Counted from the stretch's first letter, positions 24,513 through 33,366 are shown. The stretch is 34,744 bases of DNA from Candidatus Latescibacterota bacterium (GCA_022825185.1 JAJDYK010000021.1:1-34744), one strand, 5' to 3'. Numbers and translations: made by a program. The notes: generated by a model not told the origin, from the sequence alone.

Positions 24513-25988
24513 ATGGCCGAAGTCGTTCGCCACAACTGTGGTTTGACCGTAGCCCACTCTCTGCACGACGCCTACCGCTTTATTCATTCGCTACAGCATC
24601 GGGGCCGAGAGGCGGCCGGTATTGCTGCAGTAGGCGATGGCCGCATCGACGTGATCAAGTGGAAGGGCGGGGTCTCGCGCTTCGACGTAACCGACCTCCA
24701 CAAAATTTTCCTCAGCCCCAATTACCACACCTACATGGCCCATGTGCGCTACGCCACCCGAGGCTCGAAGGACAAAATCCTCGAGGAGGCGCATCCGCAC
24801 GTCATCGGCGGCACGGTCGAACACCGCGACAACCACATCCTGATCTGGGACTGCGACATGGCGGCCGTCCACAACGGCCAAGTTGACCGGGCCTTCTTCG
24901 AGGACTCGGCACCCCTGCACCTGTATTCGAGTTGCGATACCGAAGCCCTGCTCTACCTCTATCGCGAGCACGGCGCGCACAACTTCCTCAAGGAAGTGCC
25001 CGGAGCCTACACCTTGGCCATTGCCGACAAGCGCGAGCGCGACGTAATCGCAATCCGCGATCGCACGGGGATCAAACCTGGAGTGCTCGGCTGGAAGGAC
25101 GGCAAGTACGTGATGGCCTCGGAGGACATTGCCTTCCGCAAAAACGGCGGCGAATACGTCGAGGACTTGGAACCGGGAGCGATCTACTATCTCACGCCCG
25201 AAGGAAACTACAGCAAGCAAGTCGTGGTCTCGACCGACCTCGCCTATTGCTTTTTTGAGTGGAACTACATCACCGACCTCGACTCGATCATCAACGGCGT
25301 CAGCGTGCGCCGCATCCGCGAATCGCTAGGAGAGATACTCAGCGAGGAATTTCTGCCGCCCGACGTCGATCTGGTCACGTATTTGCCGCGTTGTCCCGAG
25401 GTGGCGGCCCGCGCCTACGCCAAGCAGGCGGAACTGCCCTTTGAACCCGTGTTCTACAAGATGCGCGGCGAGCGATCATTCCAAGGTTCGACCGCTGGCG
25501 AGCGCAAGAACTCGATTGGCCAGAATCTGCACCTCTTGCCCGGAATGGCGCAAAGGCTCAAAGGCAAGACCGTGATCCTGATCGACGACAGCATTGTGCG
25601 CGGCAACAATTCCAAGCGCGCCTGCGACCTGCTCTACGAGGAAGCTGGCGTCGAGCAGGCCTATTTGGTGAGTTACACGCCGCCGATTGGCATTATCGGC
25701 GACGATGGCGTGCCGAGGGGATGCACCTTTGGGGTGGATATGCCGCCAGACCCGCCGCCGGGCGACGAGTTTATCGCGCGTGGGCGCACGGCCGAGGCCA
25801 TCGGCGAGGCGATGGGGATGCCCGTGATTTACTTGTCGCAGCAGGGGATGCTAGAAGCCTTTGCGCGCGCCGGCTTGCCCGAGCGCGACTTGTGTACGTA
25901 CTGCATTGGCGGGCGCATGCCCTTTGAGGCGGCCGGATCGCTGATCCAAATCGGCGACAGGCCGCAACTCGACTTGTGGCGGGCTTGA
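24513..25988 (+). CDS. purF: Amidophosphoribosyltransferase (PurF), divergent
   Basis: PurF makes phosphoribosylamine from PRPP and glutamine, the first step of purine synthesis. The 491-residue protein has the N-terminal glutamine amidotransferase fold: catalytic Cys9 after an eight-residue leader that would have to be removed, LQHRGREAAGI, HVRYATRG, VHNGQV (119-124) and SSCDTEALLYL. The C-terminal phosphoribosyltransferase part has VILIDDSIVRG (354-364). All four cysteines of the [4Fe-4S] type of PurF are in place: Cys246, Cys404, Cys461 and Cys464. The PDSG loop usually found before the YAE segment is replaced by LPRCPEVAARAYA, an unusual change. No other purine gene is beside it. Confidence 0.88.
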   Translation: MAEVVRHNCGLTVAHSLHDAYRFIHSLQHRGREAAGIAAVGDGRIDVIKWKGGVSRFDVTDLHKIFLSPNYHTYMAHVRYATRGSKDKILEEAHPHVIGGTVEHRDNHILIWDCDMAAVHNGQVDRAFFEDSAPLHLYSSCDTEALLYLYREHGAHNFLKEVPGAYTLAIADKRERDVIAIRDRTGIKPGVLGWKDGKYVMASEDIAFRKNGGEYVEDLEPGAIYYLTPEGNYSKQVVVSTDLAYCFFEWNYITDLDSIINGVSVRRIRESLGEILSEEFLPPDVDLVTYLPRCPEVAARAYAKQAELPFEPVFYKMRGERSFQGSTAGERKNSIGQNLHLLPGMAQRLKGKTVILIDDSIVRGNNSKRACDLLYEEAGVEQAYLVSYTPPIGIIGDDGVPRGCTFGVDMPPDPPPGDEFIARGRTAEAIGEAMGMPVIYLSQQGMLEAFARAGLPERDLCTYCIGGRMPFEAAGSLIQIGDRPQLDLWRA

Positions 25989-26006
25989 AGGTCTGACGGT
26001 AGGCTG

Positions 26007-26921
26007 CTATTCGCCCCCCAGCATTTCGACCCAGCTTTCGGGGTCGGAGGTATCAATTCCGGTAAACAACTCCAGTTCTTGCTCCATCCACAAAGTGTTA
26101 CCCGGCATCAGTTCGCTCAGCGGGCCGACGTTTTCGATCTCGCCAAAACGCGGCTTGCCGTCGAATACTTCAGGCGTGGAGTTGAACATCGTCACCGTGC
26201 CGCCGTCTTCGGGGTATTCGGCGTTGGCTACGTGGGCGACCGTAGATTTGAGCGCATTTCCATTCCACACAAAGGCGATCCAACCGGCGTCGCTATTAGT
26301 GCCGACCTTGTGCCAGCCGTTTTGCGGCTCGATCCGATAGTCGAGCGCGAGCGCGTGAGGCCCTAGGTGGATGCCGGCTTCGTTGGGGTCGGTGCTCGGC
26401 CAGAACAGCAGGCTGCGGCGGCCCGTGCTGCGCCAGGGTACGACGCCGACGCCCGCATCGGGGCGGATGACGTTGAGGGCCCAACAGGCGATGCGGCGCT
26501 TTGCGGCGCGCATGTTTTTGAAACCGTGGCGGATCTGGAGCACAGGCCGTTGGCTGTCGAGCGCGACTTCCATGATGAGCTGTAGGCCCGAGCTATCGTC
26601 CGGGGCAGCGGTGAGGCGCACGGCGCGCGCGCCGGTCATCTCAGCGGTGGCCGGTTGCAGGGCCGGCAGCCCGGATGCGGGAATCTGGGTCGGCTCGAAA
26701 AACCACGAGCGCACGCCGATGTATTCGTATTCGCGATAGACGTGGAGGGGGTTTTCGCCGCCTTTGAGGCGGAAGGCGAGGACTCGCGGATAAGGTTCGG
26801 CGATGGCAAAAGCCTCGGCGCGGTCGTTTTTGAGCCAGAAACCAGTAAAGCCTTCGTACTGGTCGTTTTGGGCGGCTAGGGGCAGGGCGGCTAAGAGTAA
26901 AAAACAGCAAGCGATGCGCAT
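26007..26921 (-). CDS. Secreted protein of unknown function, possibly DUF4380-like
   Basis: The frame is open to 27164, but ATG 26921 with AGAGGAA eight bases upstream starts a typical signal peptide (RIACCFLLLAALPLAAQ), giving 304 residues. The rest is beta-rich without membrane segments: PYPRVLAFRLKGGENPLHVY near the start, then WHKVGTNSDAGWIAFVWNG and FGEIENVGPLSELMPGNTL, a layout I associate with DUF4380/mutarotase-like proteins. No catalytic motif is recognised. It is divergent from the creatininase-family gene and converges on purF with 18 bases between the stops. The DUF assignment is from memory and uncertain. Confidence 0.65.
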   Translation of the reverse strand: MRIACCFLLLAALPLAAQNDQYEGFTGFWLKNDRAEAFAIAEPYPRVLAFRLKGGENPLHVYREYEYIGVRSWFFEPTQIPASGLPALQPATAEMTGARAVRLTAAPDDSSGLQLIMEVALDSQRPVLQIRHGFKNMRAAKRRIACWALNVIRPDAGVGVVPWRSTGRRSLLFWPSTDPNEAGIHLGPHALALDYRIEPQNGWHKVGTNSDAGWIAFVWNGNALKSTVAHVANAEYPEDGGTVTMFNSTPEVFDGKPRFGEIENVGPLSELMPGNTLWMEQELELFTGIDTSDPESWVEMLGGE

Positions 26922-26978
26922 GAGATTCCTCTGCTTTAAGGGTTGGAGACAGCTAAGGAGTTGTCGGCTGCCAATTAA

Positions 26979-27007
26979 TTGTGCATGATAGGGCCTCCGA
27001 ATATACT
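26979..27007 (+). promoter_or_regulatory. Promoter of the creatininase-family gene
   Basis: TTGTGC (26979-26984) and TATACT (27002-27007) are 17 bases apart, and the start codon follows 26 bases later. A palindrome CAATTAATTG (26972-26981) overlaps the -35 box. Confidence 0.6.
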
Positions 27008-27033
27008 CGTCAACGCAACAAAGGAGAAAACCA

Positions 27034-27765
27034 ATGATCGTCGAAGAAGTACGGCTGTGGAAATTGACTCGCCGCCACGTGCGCGAGCGGTTGGAACAGG
27101 GCCTGATCAAGGGGGCAATCCTGCCCACTGGCAGCACGGAGCAGCACAACGAGCACTTGGCCATGGAGCACGATACCGCCAGCGCGGCGCATGTGGCGCA
27201 CCAAGCGGCTTTGCAGCTCTATCCGCAAGTGGTAGTGGCCACGCCTTTGTCCATAGGCATATCCGAGCATTGGATGGAGTTTCCCGGCACCTTGAGCCTG
27301 CGGCCAGAGACCTTCTTTACCGTGGCCTACGACGTGTGCGAGTCGCTCAAGCGGCACGGGATTGAGCACGTCCTGATATGCAATGGCCACGCTGGCAATG
27401 GCCCGTTGGGAGGCCAAGTCGAGGAGTTCAGCAAGCGGCTGGACATGGATGTGCAGTTTTATTCGTATTGGGCGGCGTATTCAGAGGAGTTAGTCGCCGA
27501 AGTGCTGGAGTCGGGGGATTGCCCGGCGCACGCGGCCGAGTTTGAGACCTCGTTTGCCATGGCGGCGTTCCCCGAGAACGTGCAGTGGAAAGGGGTCGAT
27601 TACGAGGGGGCCAATCTCCAGATACAGAGCGAGAGCTACGCGCCGCGCGACCCAATATACTTTGAGGCGGGCCGAGACTTAGCCACGCCCAAGAAAGGCC
27701 GAGTAATGGCCGATGTGGCCATTGACTGGGTTGCTGCTAATATGAAGGAAATGATCGGCGAGTAA
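27034..27765 (+). CDS. Creatininase-family amidohydrolase
   Basis: The 243-residue protein carries the family's metal-binding residues: Glu36, His38 and Asp47 in STEQHNEHLAMEHDT, NGHAGN (117-122), and His166/Glu169 in HAAEFETS. The family includes creatinine amidohydrolase, the mycofactocin peptidase and FAPy deformylase, which hydrolyse cyclic or linear amides using two metals; this member cannot be assigned further. AAAGGAG precedes the ATG at a good distance, and a promoter is visible upstream. It is divergent from the secreted protein gene and ends at a bidirectional terminator. Confidence 0.93.
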   Translation: MIVEEVRLWKLTRRHVRERLEQGLIKGAILPTGSTEQHNEHLAMEHDTASAAHVAHQAALQLYPQVVVATPLSIGISEHWMEFPGTLSLRPETFFTVAYDVCESLKRHGIEHVLICNGHAGNGPLGGQVEEFSKRLDMDVQFYSYWAAYSEELVAEVLESGDCPAHAAEFETSFAMAAFPENVQWKGVDYEGANLQIQSESYAPRDPIYFEAGRDLATPKKGRVMADVAIDWVAANMKEMIGE

Positions 27766-27786
27766 GCGCGTCGCCGATCTAAACGC

Positions 27787-27821
27787 AAAAAGCCGGTACC
27801 CCGAGGGGCACCGGCTTTTTT
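27787..27821. terminator. Bidirectional intrinsic terminator
   Basis: AAAAAGCCGGT (27787-27797) pairs perfectly with ACCGGCTTTTT (ending near 27820), with an inner CCC/GGG stem. It lies between two convergent genes, the creatininase-family gene and the CBM9-like gene, and can serve both. Confidence 0.92.
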
Positions 27822-27843
27822 GTGCGGTTATTGAAAAAGGATA

Positions 27844-28752
27844 CTAATAAGCGGCCTTGATCTGGCCCCAGCTCACGTCCTCGACGGCGGTCCCTTCCAT
27901 CTCCGCCAGCGAAGGCTCCATCTCTGCCAGCACCACGTCGTTGGTAGCCGTGCAGCACATTTCCGGCGACATGGTCCAGAAGCCCTGATAGCTTTCGAGG
28001 ACGCACTCGGTGCACGCCTCGTCGAAGTCGCCCACGGTTATGGATGTGTGGATGATCTCGTTTTCCGCGAGGTCAAAGATCACGGCTTGATCGGGGGTAG
28101 CCGACTCGTCGTTGGGCAACGAGGTGATCGGCGTGATGGCCAGTTCGTAGTAATAGGTGCTCTCGCCGAACTGCTCGCCGTCGTAGCCCCAGCCGAAAGT
28201 GATAAAGTCGCTGCCATCCACGAACCACTCCAGCGCCCGCACTGGGCGGTAGAACTGATAGGCCCCTTCGACCGGCGGCACGGCCCACTTGTAGCTAAAG
28301 TTGTTGGCCGGCTCGCCTTCGAGGTTGTGCTCCTCGGTCGGCGTGTGGTCGGGGTTGACCTCTACTTCCCAAGCGTCGTCCTGCCAGAAGGCCGAGGGGT
28401 TTTCGCGGTCCAAGTTGTGAACATTGTCGAATACCTCGGTCGCGTAGTAGAGCTTGTTCGCGCTGTCGTTCCAGCCGATGAGGTGGCGGATGTTAATGTC
28501 GCTGACATCGATCTCGCCACGGCCCACAGGCTGAATCTCGGCCACTGGCGAATAGAGGCGGTCGTTGCGGATCGTGTACGGATCGATCGGCACGACGTCC
28601 CAGTCCGACAAATCGCCGTCCATAGTGGGAACGAGATTGTCGGGGAATTGCACGGCGAAGTAGAGTTCGCCGGGAGGCGCATGGCCAAAGGACGTACCGC
28701 ACAAGCCCATGACCAAAGCTGCCGCTAAAACGAATTTGGTCCGCTCTTGCAT
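27844..28752 (-). CDS. Secreted CBM9-like (carbohydrate-binding family 9 type) protein
   Basis: ATG 28752 with AAGGAGG nine bases upstream is preferred to the longer frame from 28827; it starts a signal peptide (KFVLAAALVMGLCGTSFG). The 302-residue protein then reads LVPTMDGDLSDWD, the usual opening of CBM9-like domains, and AFWQDDAWEVEVNPDH, the matching acidic strand; a second half with ITFGWGYDGEQFGESTYYYEL continues the beta-sandwich. The end, VSWGQIKAAY, is a tail seen in many such proteins of FCB-type bacteria. It probably binds sugars or other ligands outside the cell. Two cysteine pairs (CTEC and MCC) lie near the C-terminus and may form disulfides. Confidence 0.75.
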   Translation of the reverse strand: MQERTKFVLAAALVMGLCGTSFGHAPPGELYFAVQFPDNLVPTMDGDLSDWDVVPIDPYTIRNDRLYSPVAEIQPVGRGEIDVSDINIRHLIGWNDSANKLYYATEVFDNVHNLDRENPSAFWQDDAWEVEVNPDHTPTEEHNLEGEPANNFSYKWAVPPVEGAYQFYRPVRALEWFVDGSDFITFGWGYDGEQFGESTYYYELAITPITSLPNDESATPDQAVIFDLAENEIIHTSITVGDFDEACTECVLESYQGFWTMSPEMCCTATNDVVLAEMEPSLAEMEGTAVEDVSWGQIKAAY

Positions 28753-28832
28753 AGCGAAAATCCTCCTTAGGAGAAGTGAGAAATGCTGTGTAAAAAAACT
28801 GCAACAAGGGTCTAAGCCCAAGCTCAAAGATG

Positions 28833-28862
28833 ACGTAAGTCTAAAAAAAAAAAAACTTACGT
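28833..28862. repeat. Inverted repeat straddling the CBM9-like promoter
   Basis: ACGTAAGT (28833-28840) and ACTTACGT (28855-28862) are perfect 8-bp arms around 14 bases, mostly A. The arms touch the -35 and -10 boxes. No T run follows, so it is not a terminator; an operator is more likely. Confidence 0.7.
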
Positions 28863-28867
28863 GTCAA
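28838..28867 (-). promoter_or_regulatory. Promoter of the CBM9-like gene with a homopolymer spacer
   Basis: On the minus strand a consensus TTGACA (28862-28867) and TAGACT (28838-28843) are 18 bases apart. Twelve of those 18 bases are T (a run of A 28843-28855 on the plus strand). The predicted transcript has a leader of about 78 bases before ATG 28752. Confidence 0.55.
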
Positions 28868-28886
28868 GCACTTCCTCGCTTTTCCA

Positions 28887-28924
28887 TAAAAAAATACGGG
28901 CGGGGGAATAAATCCCTCGCCCGT
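28887..28924 (-). terminator. Intrinsic terminator after the 706-residue secreted protein
   Basis: A 12-bp stem with one mismatch (28896-28907 with 28913-28924) is followed on the minus strand by a T-rich run (28887-28895). It lies about 30 bases after the stop at 28953. Confidence 0.85.
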
Positions 28925-28952
28925 TGCCACAGCACCAATTGTATGTATTTGG

Positions 28953-31073
28953 TCAATAAGCGACTGAGAGAATGCCGGCGCGTTCTTCCTTCTCTTCTAG
29001 TTGCAGCCGCCAGATATAGGTGCCCGGGGGTACGAGCTGTTGGGCGTCGTCGCGGCCATCCCAGCGATGGGCGAATTCGCCGCTGCGCGCGGTGATGGGC
29101 GGTAGCTCGACCACGAGTTGACCGGCGAGATTGTAGATCGCCAGTTGCACTGGGCGGCTAGCTGTAACTTCGCGCAGCTTGTAGGCGATTTCCACGGTCT
29201 CGTTCACTCCGTCGCCATTCGGCGTAAGCGGGTTGGAAGTCACCGCAATATCGACGAGGAGCCGGCCGCCGACGGGCGTGTTGACGGCGAGCCCGTCGCC
29301 CGAAAAGCGAAAGGTGGCGTTGCCCGGGCGAATTTGCTGCTTAATCTGGTCGGGGTCGTTGCTGTCGAAGACCCAGCCCGAAAATTCGGTGCCAAAGCGC
29401 AAGATCGGCACCACAAAGCTCACTTCGAGTTGTTTAAAGCTGTCGTCTTCGCCTTGCAAGCGGGGGAAGGACACCACGAAGCGGTCGTCTTGGATATCTG
29501 GGACAAATTCGTTCAAGTCGAGTTCGGTGCCGTCGCGTTTGACCTTAGAGACGGATTGGACTTGGGCGTGGGTGCGGATCTCCAGTCGGTCGAAGCCGGT
29601 GTCATCGGCGCTAAATTCCGGTCGGACGACGTACGTAAATTCCGTGGGCGCGAAAGAATCGACGGCAATGGGCCACACCTCGCCGAGGATTTGGCGGGCG
29701 GCTGGTGCATCGCCGAATTGGAGCGTAAATGAGCGAATGCGGGGTGCAGTGGTAAAGGTGGAGAATAGGCGAAAGGCGAGTTGGATGTAGCGGCTCGGCC
29801 CAGGCGACAAAAGCGGCGTGCCGTCGCGCCACGCTTCAGCCGGCTCGTCGCTGTCGCGCAAGCCCGCAGCAAAGTCGTAGGGCGGCGACCAGAAGCTCCA
29901 GTTGTCGGTGTCGTACACGGTGGGCAGGCGGCCGGACGGGTCGAGCTTTTCGTACTCGGCCAAGGTGATCGGGCGGATGTCGCCGTTGATGTTTTCGTCG
30001 AAGTAGAGGCTGGGATCGGGGGTGTTGCCGGTGCGAGTGCGAACCTCGATGCGGGTGCCCTCGGGCACGTCGGCATCCCAGCGAATTTTGCCCCAATTGA
30101 TTGGCTGGCCAAAGTCGAGGATCTGGGTGACGAGGACGGTTTCCTCGACAAAGCCCTCGCCGTACACCTCGAATTCGGCGACCTCCCAGTCGCGCAAAGG
30201 GAAGGCTTGAGCCGTGATCCAGCGGATTGACTCGGTGGGGAAGCGCAGTTCGATTACTGGATCGAGATTTTCGCGATTGGATTCGAGCACCGTGAGCTGG
30301 GGATCTTGGTTGCGCACCCAGCGCAGCCCCTTGGTGACGCGGCTGACCTTGTCACAGGGGCTGTTGGCAAAGCGCGCACTGTTGTCGCCGACGCGGATTT
30401 CATACCAAGCGAGAAAGTTGCTGGCAAAGCTATCTACGCCAAAAGTTTCCAAAGGGGGACGAGGCTCGGTAAGTTCATTGATGAGCAATAGGTCGTCCTC
30501 TTGGCCGAGGCGGGGAAAGAAGCGGATGCGGTTGACGGGCACGGCCGCACGAAAATCTACGACCACGGAATTTTTCCAGCCTTCGCCGGTTACCCCGGCG
30601 ATGATTCTGCCGCCGCTGAAGATGCCCTGGCCTGGAGTGAAGCGGCGGAAGTGGGCGGTGGTCACATCGCCATCGAATTGCTTCTTGACTACGGGAGTAT
30701 GATTATCGACGGCACCACAGCCATCGGTGGTCTGGGCTTCGCCGCCGATATAAGGCAGGGGAATTTTAATGGACGAGGAATTGGGGTCGGTCAGGGTCAG
30801 GTTGACCGCCGGGTCAATGAAGCGCGGCCCAATGGCGTTATCGGCAAAGTCGATAAGGGTGTCGGCCGCCACGCCGTGGGGCGTAACGCCCACGGGTTCG
30901 GTGCTCACGAGCTGACCCTCGAGATCGAAGAGCCAGTACTCGCCGGCTCCTTCTTCAGACAACAGATTGAGCCAAGGGTTGCCCTCGTCGCCCCCGACGC
31001 GAAATTCTCCCCGGCTGTGCGCTGGCGCAATCGACAGGACGAGCAGGAAACACGAAGCAATGATGTACTGCAT
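28953..31073 (-). CDS. Large secreted beta-rich protein with FlgD/gliding-type C-terminal domain (copy A)
   Basis: The frame is open to 31157, but ATG 31073 with GGAAGAG upstream starts a signal peptide (QYIIASCFLLVLSIAPAHS) and gives 706 residues. The middle contains strands like VVVDFRAAVPVNRIRFFPR and RDWEVAEFEVYGEGFV, reminiscent of discoidin-like domains, each linked to TQILDFG and IEVRTRTGNTPDP segments. The last 100 residues are an Ig-like domain: SNPLTPNGDGVNETVEIAYKL, IYNLAGQLV, and WDGRDDAQQLVPPGTYIWRL, the FlgD/CHU_C type found at the end of exported proteins. It is a paralogue of the divergent gene at 31219. The function is unknown; surface or extracellular binding is likely. Confidence 0.8.
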   Translation of the reverse strand: MQYIIASCFLLVLSIAPAHSRGEFRVGGDEGNPWLNLLSEEGAGEYWLFDLEGQLVSTEPVGVTPHGVAADTLIDFADNAIGPRFIDPAVNLTLTDPNSSSIKIPLPYIGGEAQTTDGCGAVDNHTPVVKKQFDGDVTTAHFRRFTPGQGIFSGGRIIAGVTGEGWKNSVVVDFRAAVPVNRIRFFPRLGQEDDLLLINELTEPRPPLETFGVDSFASNFLAWYEIRVGDNSARFANSPCDKVSRVTKGLRWVRNQDPQLTVLESNRENLDPVIELRFPTESIRWITAQAFPLRDWEVAEFEVYGEGFVEETVLVTQILDFGQPINWGKIRWDADVPEGTRIEVRTRTGNTPDPSLYFDENINGDIRPITLAEYEKLDPSGRLPTVYDTDNWSFWSPPYDFAAGLRDSDEPAEAWRDGTPLLSPGPSRYIQLAFRLFSTFTTAPRIRSFTLQFGDAPAARQILGEVWPIAVDSFAPTEFTYVVRPEFSADDTGFDRLEIRTHAQVQSVSKVKRDGTELDLNEFVPDIQDDRFVVSFPRLQGEDDSFKQLEVSFVVPILRFGTEFSGWVFDSNDPDQIKQQIRPGNATFRFSGDGLAVNTPVGGRLLVDIAVTSNPLTPNGDGVNETVEIAYKLREVTASRPVQLAIYNLAGQLVVELPPITARSGEFAHRWDGRDDAQQLVPPGTYIWRLQLEEKEERAGILSVAY

Positions 31074-31098
31074 GGCGTCTCTTCCTTGAGATGCCGGT

Positions 31099-31129
31099 AA
31101 TATAAAGAAAGAAGAGGTAGGTTTGGCAA
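31099..31129 (-). promoter_or_regulatory. Possible promoter of copy A
   Basis: TTGCCA (31124-31129) and TATATT (31099-31104) on the minus strand lie in the right place but with a long 19-base spacer. Weak support. Confidence 0.3.
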
Positions 31130-31218
31130 GTTCGGATATGTGCATAGCGCACCGCATTTAACTTGATTTATGGCTGTATTTTGATTGTTTTATGCAGCAA
31201 ATGGCACGGAGGATGAAC

Positions 31219-33309
31219 ATGAAAGCGCATTGTGCCGCAGTCGGCCTTGTCTTAGTGCTCTGGCTGCCGAGCGGAAGTTGGGCTCTCGACACGGTTTCGA
31301 TTGGGGAGGGCGGCGATTTGGACTGGCAGGGCGAAGGCGAGGCAATCGTCATCACCATTGACGCCGAGCACCGCTCCCCCTTGAACCCCAACAACCTGCT
31401 GGTGGGCAACGCGCCTGGCGACTTAGTCGAATTCGCCCGCGATGACTTTCCCCGCAGCATCCTGCCCCTGCGCATTGCCGAGGGGGACAACGTGGCCGTC
31501 GGCACCATCGAACGCGGCGGCGATATCGACTCGCCCAATGTCTTCGACTTCAGTGGCACGTTCAAGCCGCTCGACTTGGAGATGATGCTAAAGGAGTTGC
31601 TGTCGGACGAGCCGGGCGGCGAGTTGTTGGCCTTTGAGCGCAAGAATCAGAATTCCCTCGGCATCCTAGTCTTGCTCAACTTAGGAGCGCGCTTCGGGGT
31701 AGAGCGAATCCGCATCTATCCGCGCAACACGGTCGTGCCCTCGCCCTCGACCCCCTTCCAAAACGATTACCTGCGGGCCTATGAGCTTTTTACCAACGAC
31801 GGCCTGAACCTGACCAGCGAGAACACGCCTATCTGGAGGCCGCTAATCGCCGAAACCGACAACCAGGTCGCGGTTATCGACGTGCCGCTCGACCCACCGC
31901 GCTACGTCCAGCACCTGCGCTTGCGGGCGACTTCGCCGATAGATTTTGAGATCGACGAGATCGAGATTTTCGGCAAGGGCTTTCTGTCGCGGGCCCAATA
32001 CGTGTCGGACATTTTCGACGCCGGGCAACCTGCCGTGTGGGGCACGCTGCGCTGGGTGGAAGAGGTGTTGGGCGATCCGCGCTTCTCCAGCGCGCAGATC
32101 CGCACGCGCACGGGCACAGACATCTCGCCCTTTGTGTACACCCGTCGGCTGCGCGGCAAGCAAGACGCCGACGACATTCCTTTTTCGCTGGAAAACCCCG
32201 GGGAAGAGATGGGCCTAGCCGAATACCGGAAATTTCCCCAAAAGGCGGGGCAGACGCCCATTACCGATGCCGCAGGCCGCGAGTGGATGGCCGGGGCTGT
32301 GACCGACGACCTGATCAATTGGAGTCCCTTCAGTACGCCTTATCCGGCAGACGCGGCCAACGGCCCGGGCCTGCCCATTGTTTCGCCTAGTCCGCGCCGC
32401 TACATGCAGTTTGAGGTCGTTTTTAATAGCAGCGACCTGGAGGCCGCGCGAGTGATCAAGTCGCTGAGCTTCGACTTGTTGACGCCGCCGTTTGCCGACG
32501 GCTTAGTCGGCGAGGTTTTTCCGCGCGAGGTACAGGTGTCTGAGGAAGTGCCCTTTACCTTTGCCGTGCGCGCCGCTATGGGCACAGACGACCTGCGCGG
32601 TTTCGACACCATTGAGATCGACACACCCGCGCGAGTGTCGAGTATCGACGCGGTGCAGATCATCGATGGCGCTGGCGCGGTTGTGGCCGAGCATCAATTC
32701 GACAGCCTCGACGCGGCTAGTGGAGAGTTCGCCATTGCCGAGGTGGCCGACGACCGCTTTGCCGTGCGCTTCCCCATGGTGGCCGACGACCAGACGCAGG
32801 TGCATATCCGCTTCCAGACCAACGTGCTGACGTACAGCACCAACTTCACCGCGGCGGCGCGGCTGACGACCGAGCCGGGTGCCGCCCAAGTCATCGACCC
32901 GGGCAATGTGGCCTTTTTGGGCGCAGGGGATGAGGACGCGTTTTCCGGTACCACGGTACTAAGCCCGTCCGTATTGGCCGAAGGGCAACTCTTGGGTCAA
33001 GTGCAGGCAGCGCCCAACCCCTTTACCCCCAATGGCGACGGCATCAACGACGAGGCGATCATCCACTACAACCTGCTGGCGCTGAGCTCCCCGCGGCCGG
33101 TCGAGGTCGCGCTCTACGACTTGAGCGGCCGGCGCGTACGCGTCCTCTTTGACGACGAAGAGGCCAACGGTCGTTACACAGACAAAGTGTGGGATGGCCG
33201 CGACGACCAAGGCCAGCTAGTTCCTCCGGGCCTGTACGTAGCTCGCGTCTTTGTCTCTGGGGATTCGGGCGACGCCCAGCAGAGCCGCGTCGTCGGCGTG
33301 GCGTACTAA
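31219..33309 (+). CDS. Large secreted beta-rich protein with FlgD/gliding-type C-terminal domain (copy B)
   Basis: Of several in-frame ATGs, that at 31219 is best placed: GGAGG lies seven bases upstream and a signal peptide follows (KAHCAAVGLVLVLWLPSGSWA), giving 696 residues. The layout follows copy A: a discoidin-like first half with FGVERIRIYPR and FEIDEIEIFGKGFLS, then ISDIFDAGQP-like and AQIRTRTGTDISP segments, INWSPFSTPYP, and a C-terminal FlgD-type domain with NPFTPNGDGINDEAIIHYNL, LYDLSGRRVR and WDGRDDQGQLVPPGLYVARV. Both copies end in VAY. The two genes are head to head over a 145-base gap and may be coregulated. No enzyme motif is seen. Confidence 0.8.
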   Translation: MKAHCAAVGLVLVLWLPSGSWALDTVSIGEGGDLDWQGEGEAIVITIDAEHRSPLNPNNLLVGNAPGDLVEFARDDFPRSILPLRIAEGDNVAVGTIERGGDIDSPNVFDFSGTFKPLDLEMMLKELLSDEPGGELLAFERKNQNSLGILVLLNLGARFGVERIRIYPRNTVVPSPSTPFQNDYLRAYELFTNDGLNLTSENTPIWRPLIAETDNQVAVIDVPLDPPRYVQHLRLRATSPIDFEIDEIEIFGKGFLSRAQYVSDIFDAGQPAVWGTLRWVEEVLGDPRFSSAQIRTRTGTDISPFVYTRRLRGKQDADDIPFSLENPGEEMGLAEYRKFPQKAGQTPITDAAGREWMAGAVTDDLINWSPFSTPYPADAANGPGLPIVSPSPRRYMQFEVVFNSSDLEAARVIKSLSFDLLTPPFADGLVGEVFPREVQVSEEVPFTFAVRAAMGTDDLRGFDTIEIDTPARVSSIDAVQIIDGAGAVVAEHQFDSLDAASGEFAIAEVADDRFAVRFPMVADDQTQVHIRFQTNVLTYSTNFTAAARLTTEPGAAQVIDPGNVAFLGAGDEDAFSGTTVLSPSVLAEGQLLGQVQAAPNPFTPNGDGINDEAIIHYNLLALSSPRPVEVALYDLSGRRVRVLFDDEEANGRYTDKVWDGRDDQGQLVPPGLYVARVFVSGDSGDAQQSRVVGVAY

Positions 33310-33366
33310 GAAGTCAGCGCCCCGCTGCACAGCCGAGGAAACGCTGTACCAGTGACATGTCCAGCC

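Noticed and set aside
28833..28862. The inverted repeat around the A run as a transcription terminator
   Set aside because: Neither arm is followed by a T run on the relevant strand, the arms are AT-rich, and a better terminator lies at 28887-28924.
16655..28924. Similar CGGGCGAGGGA terminator stems at 16655 and 28896 as a dispersed repeat
   Set aside because: Only the GC stem is shared; loops and flanks differ, and GC-rich terminator stems commonly look alike.
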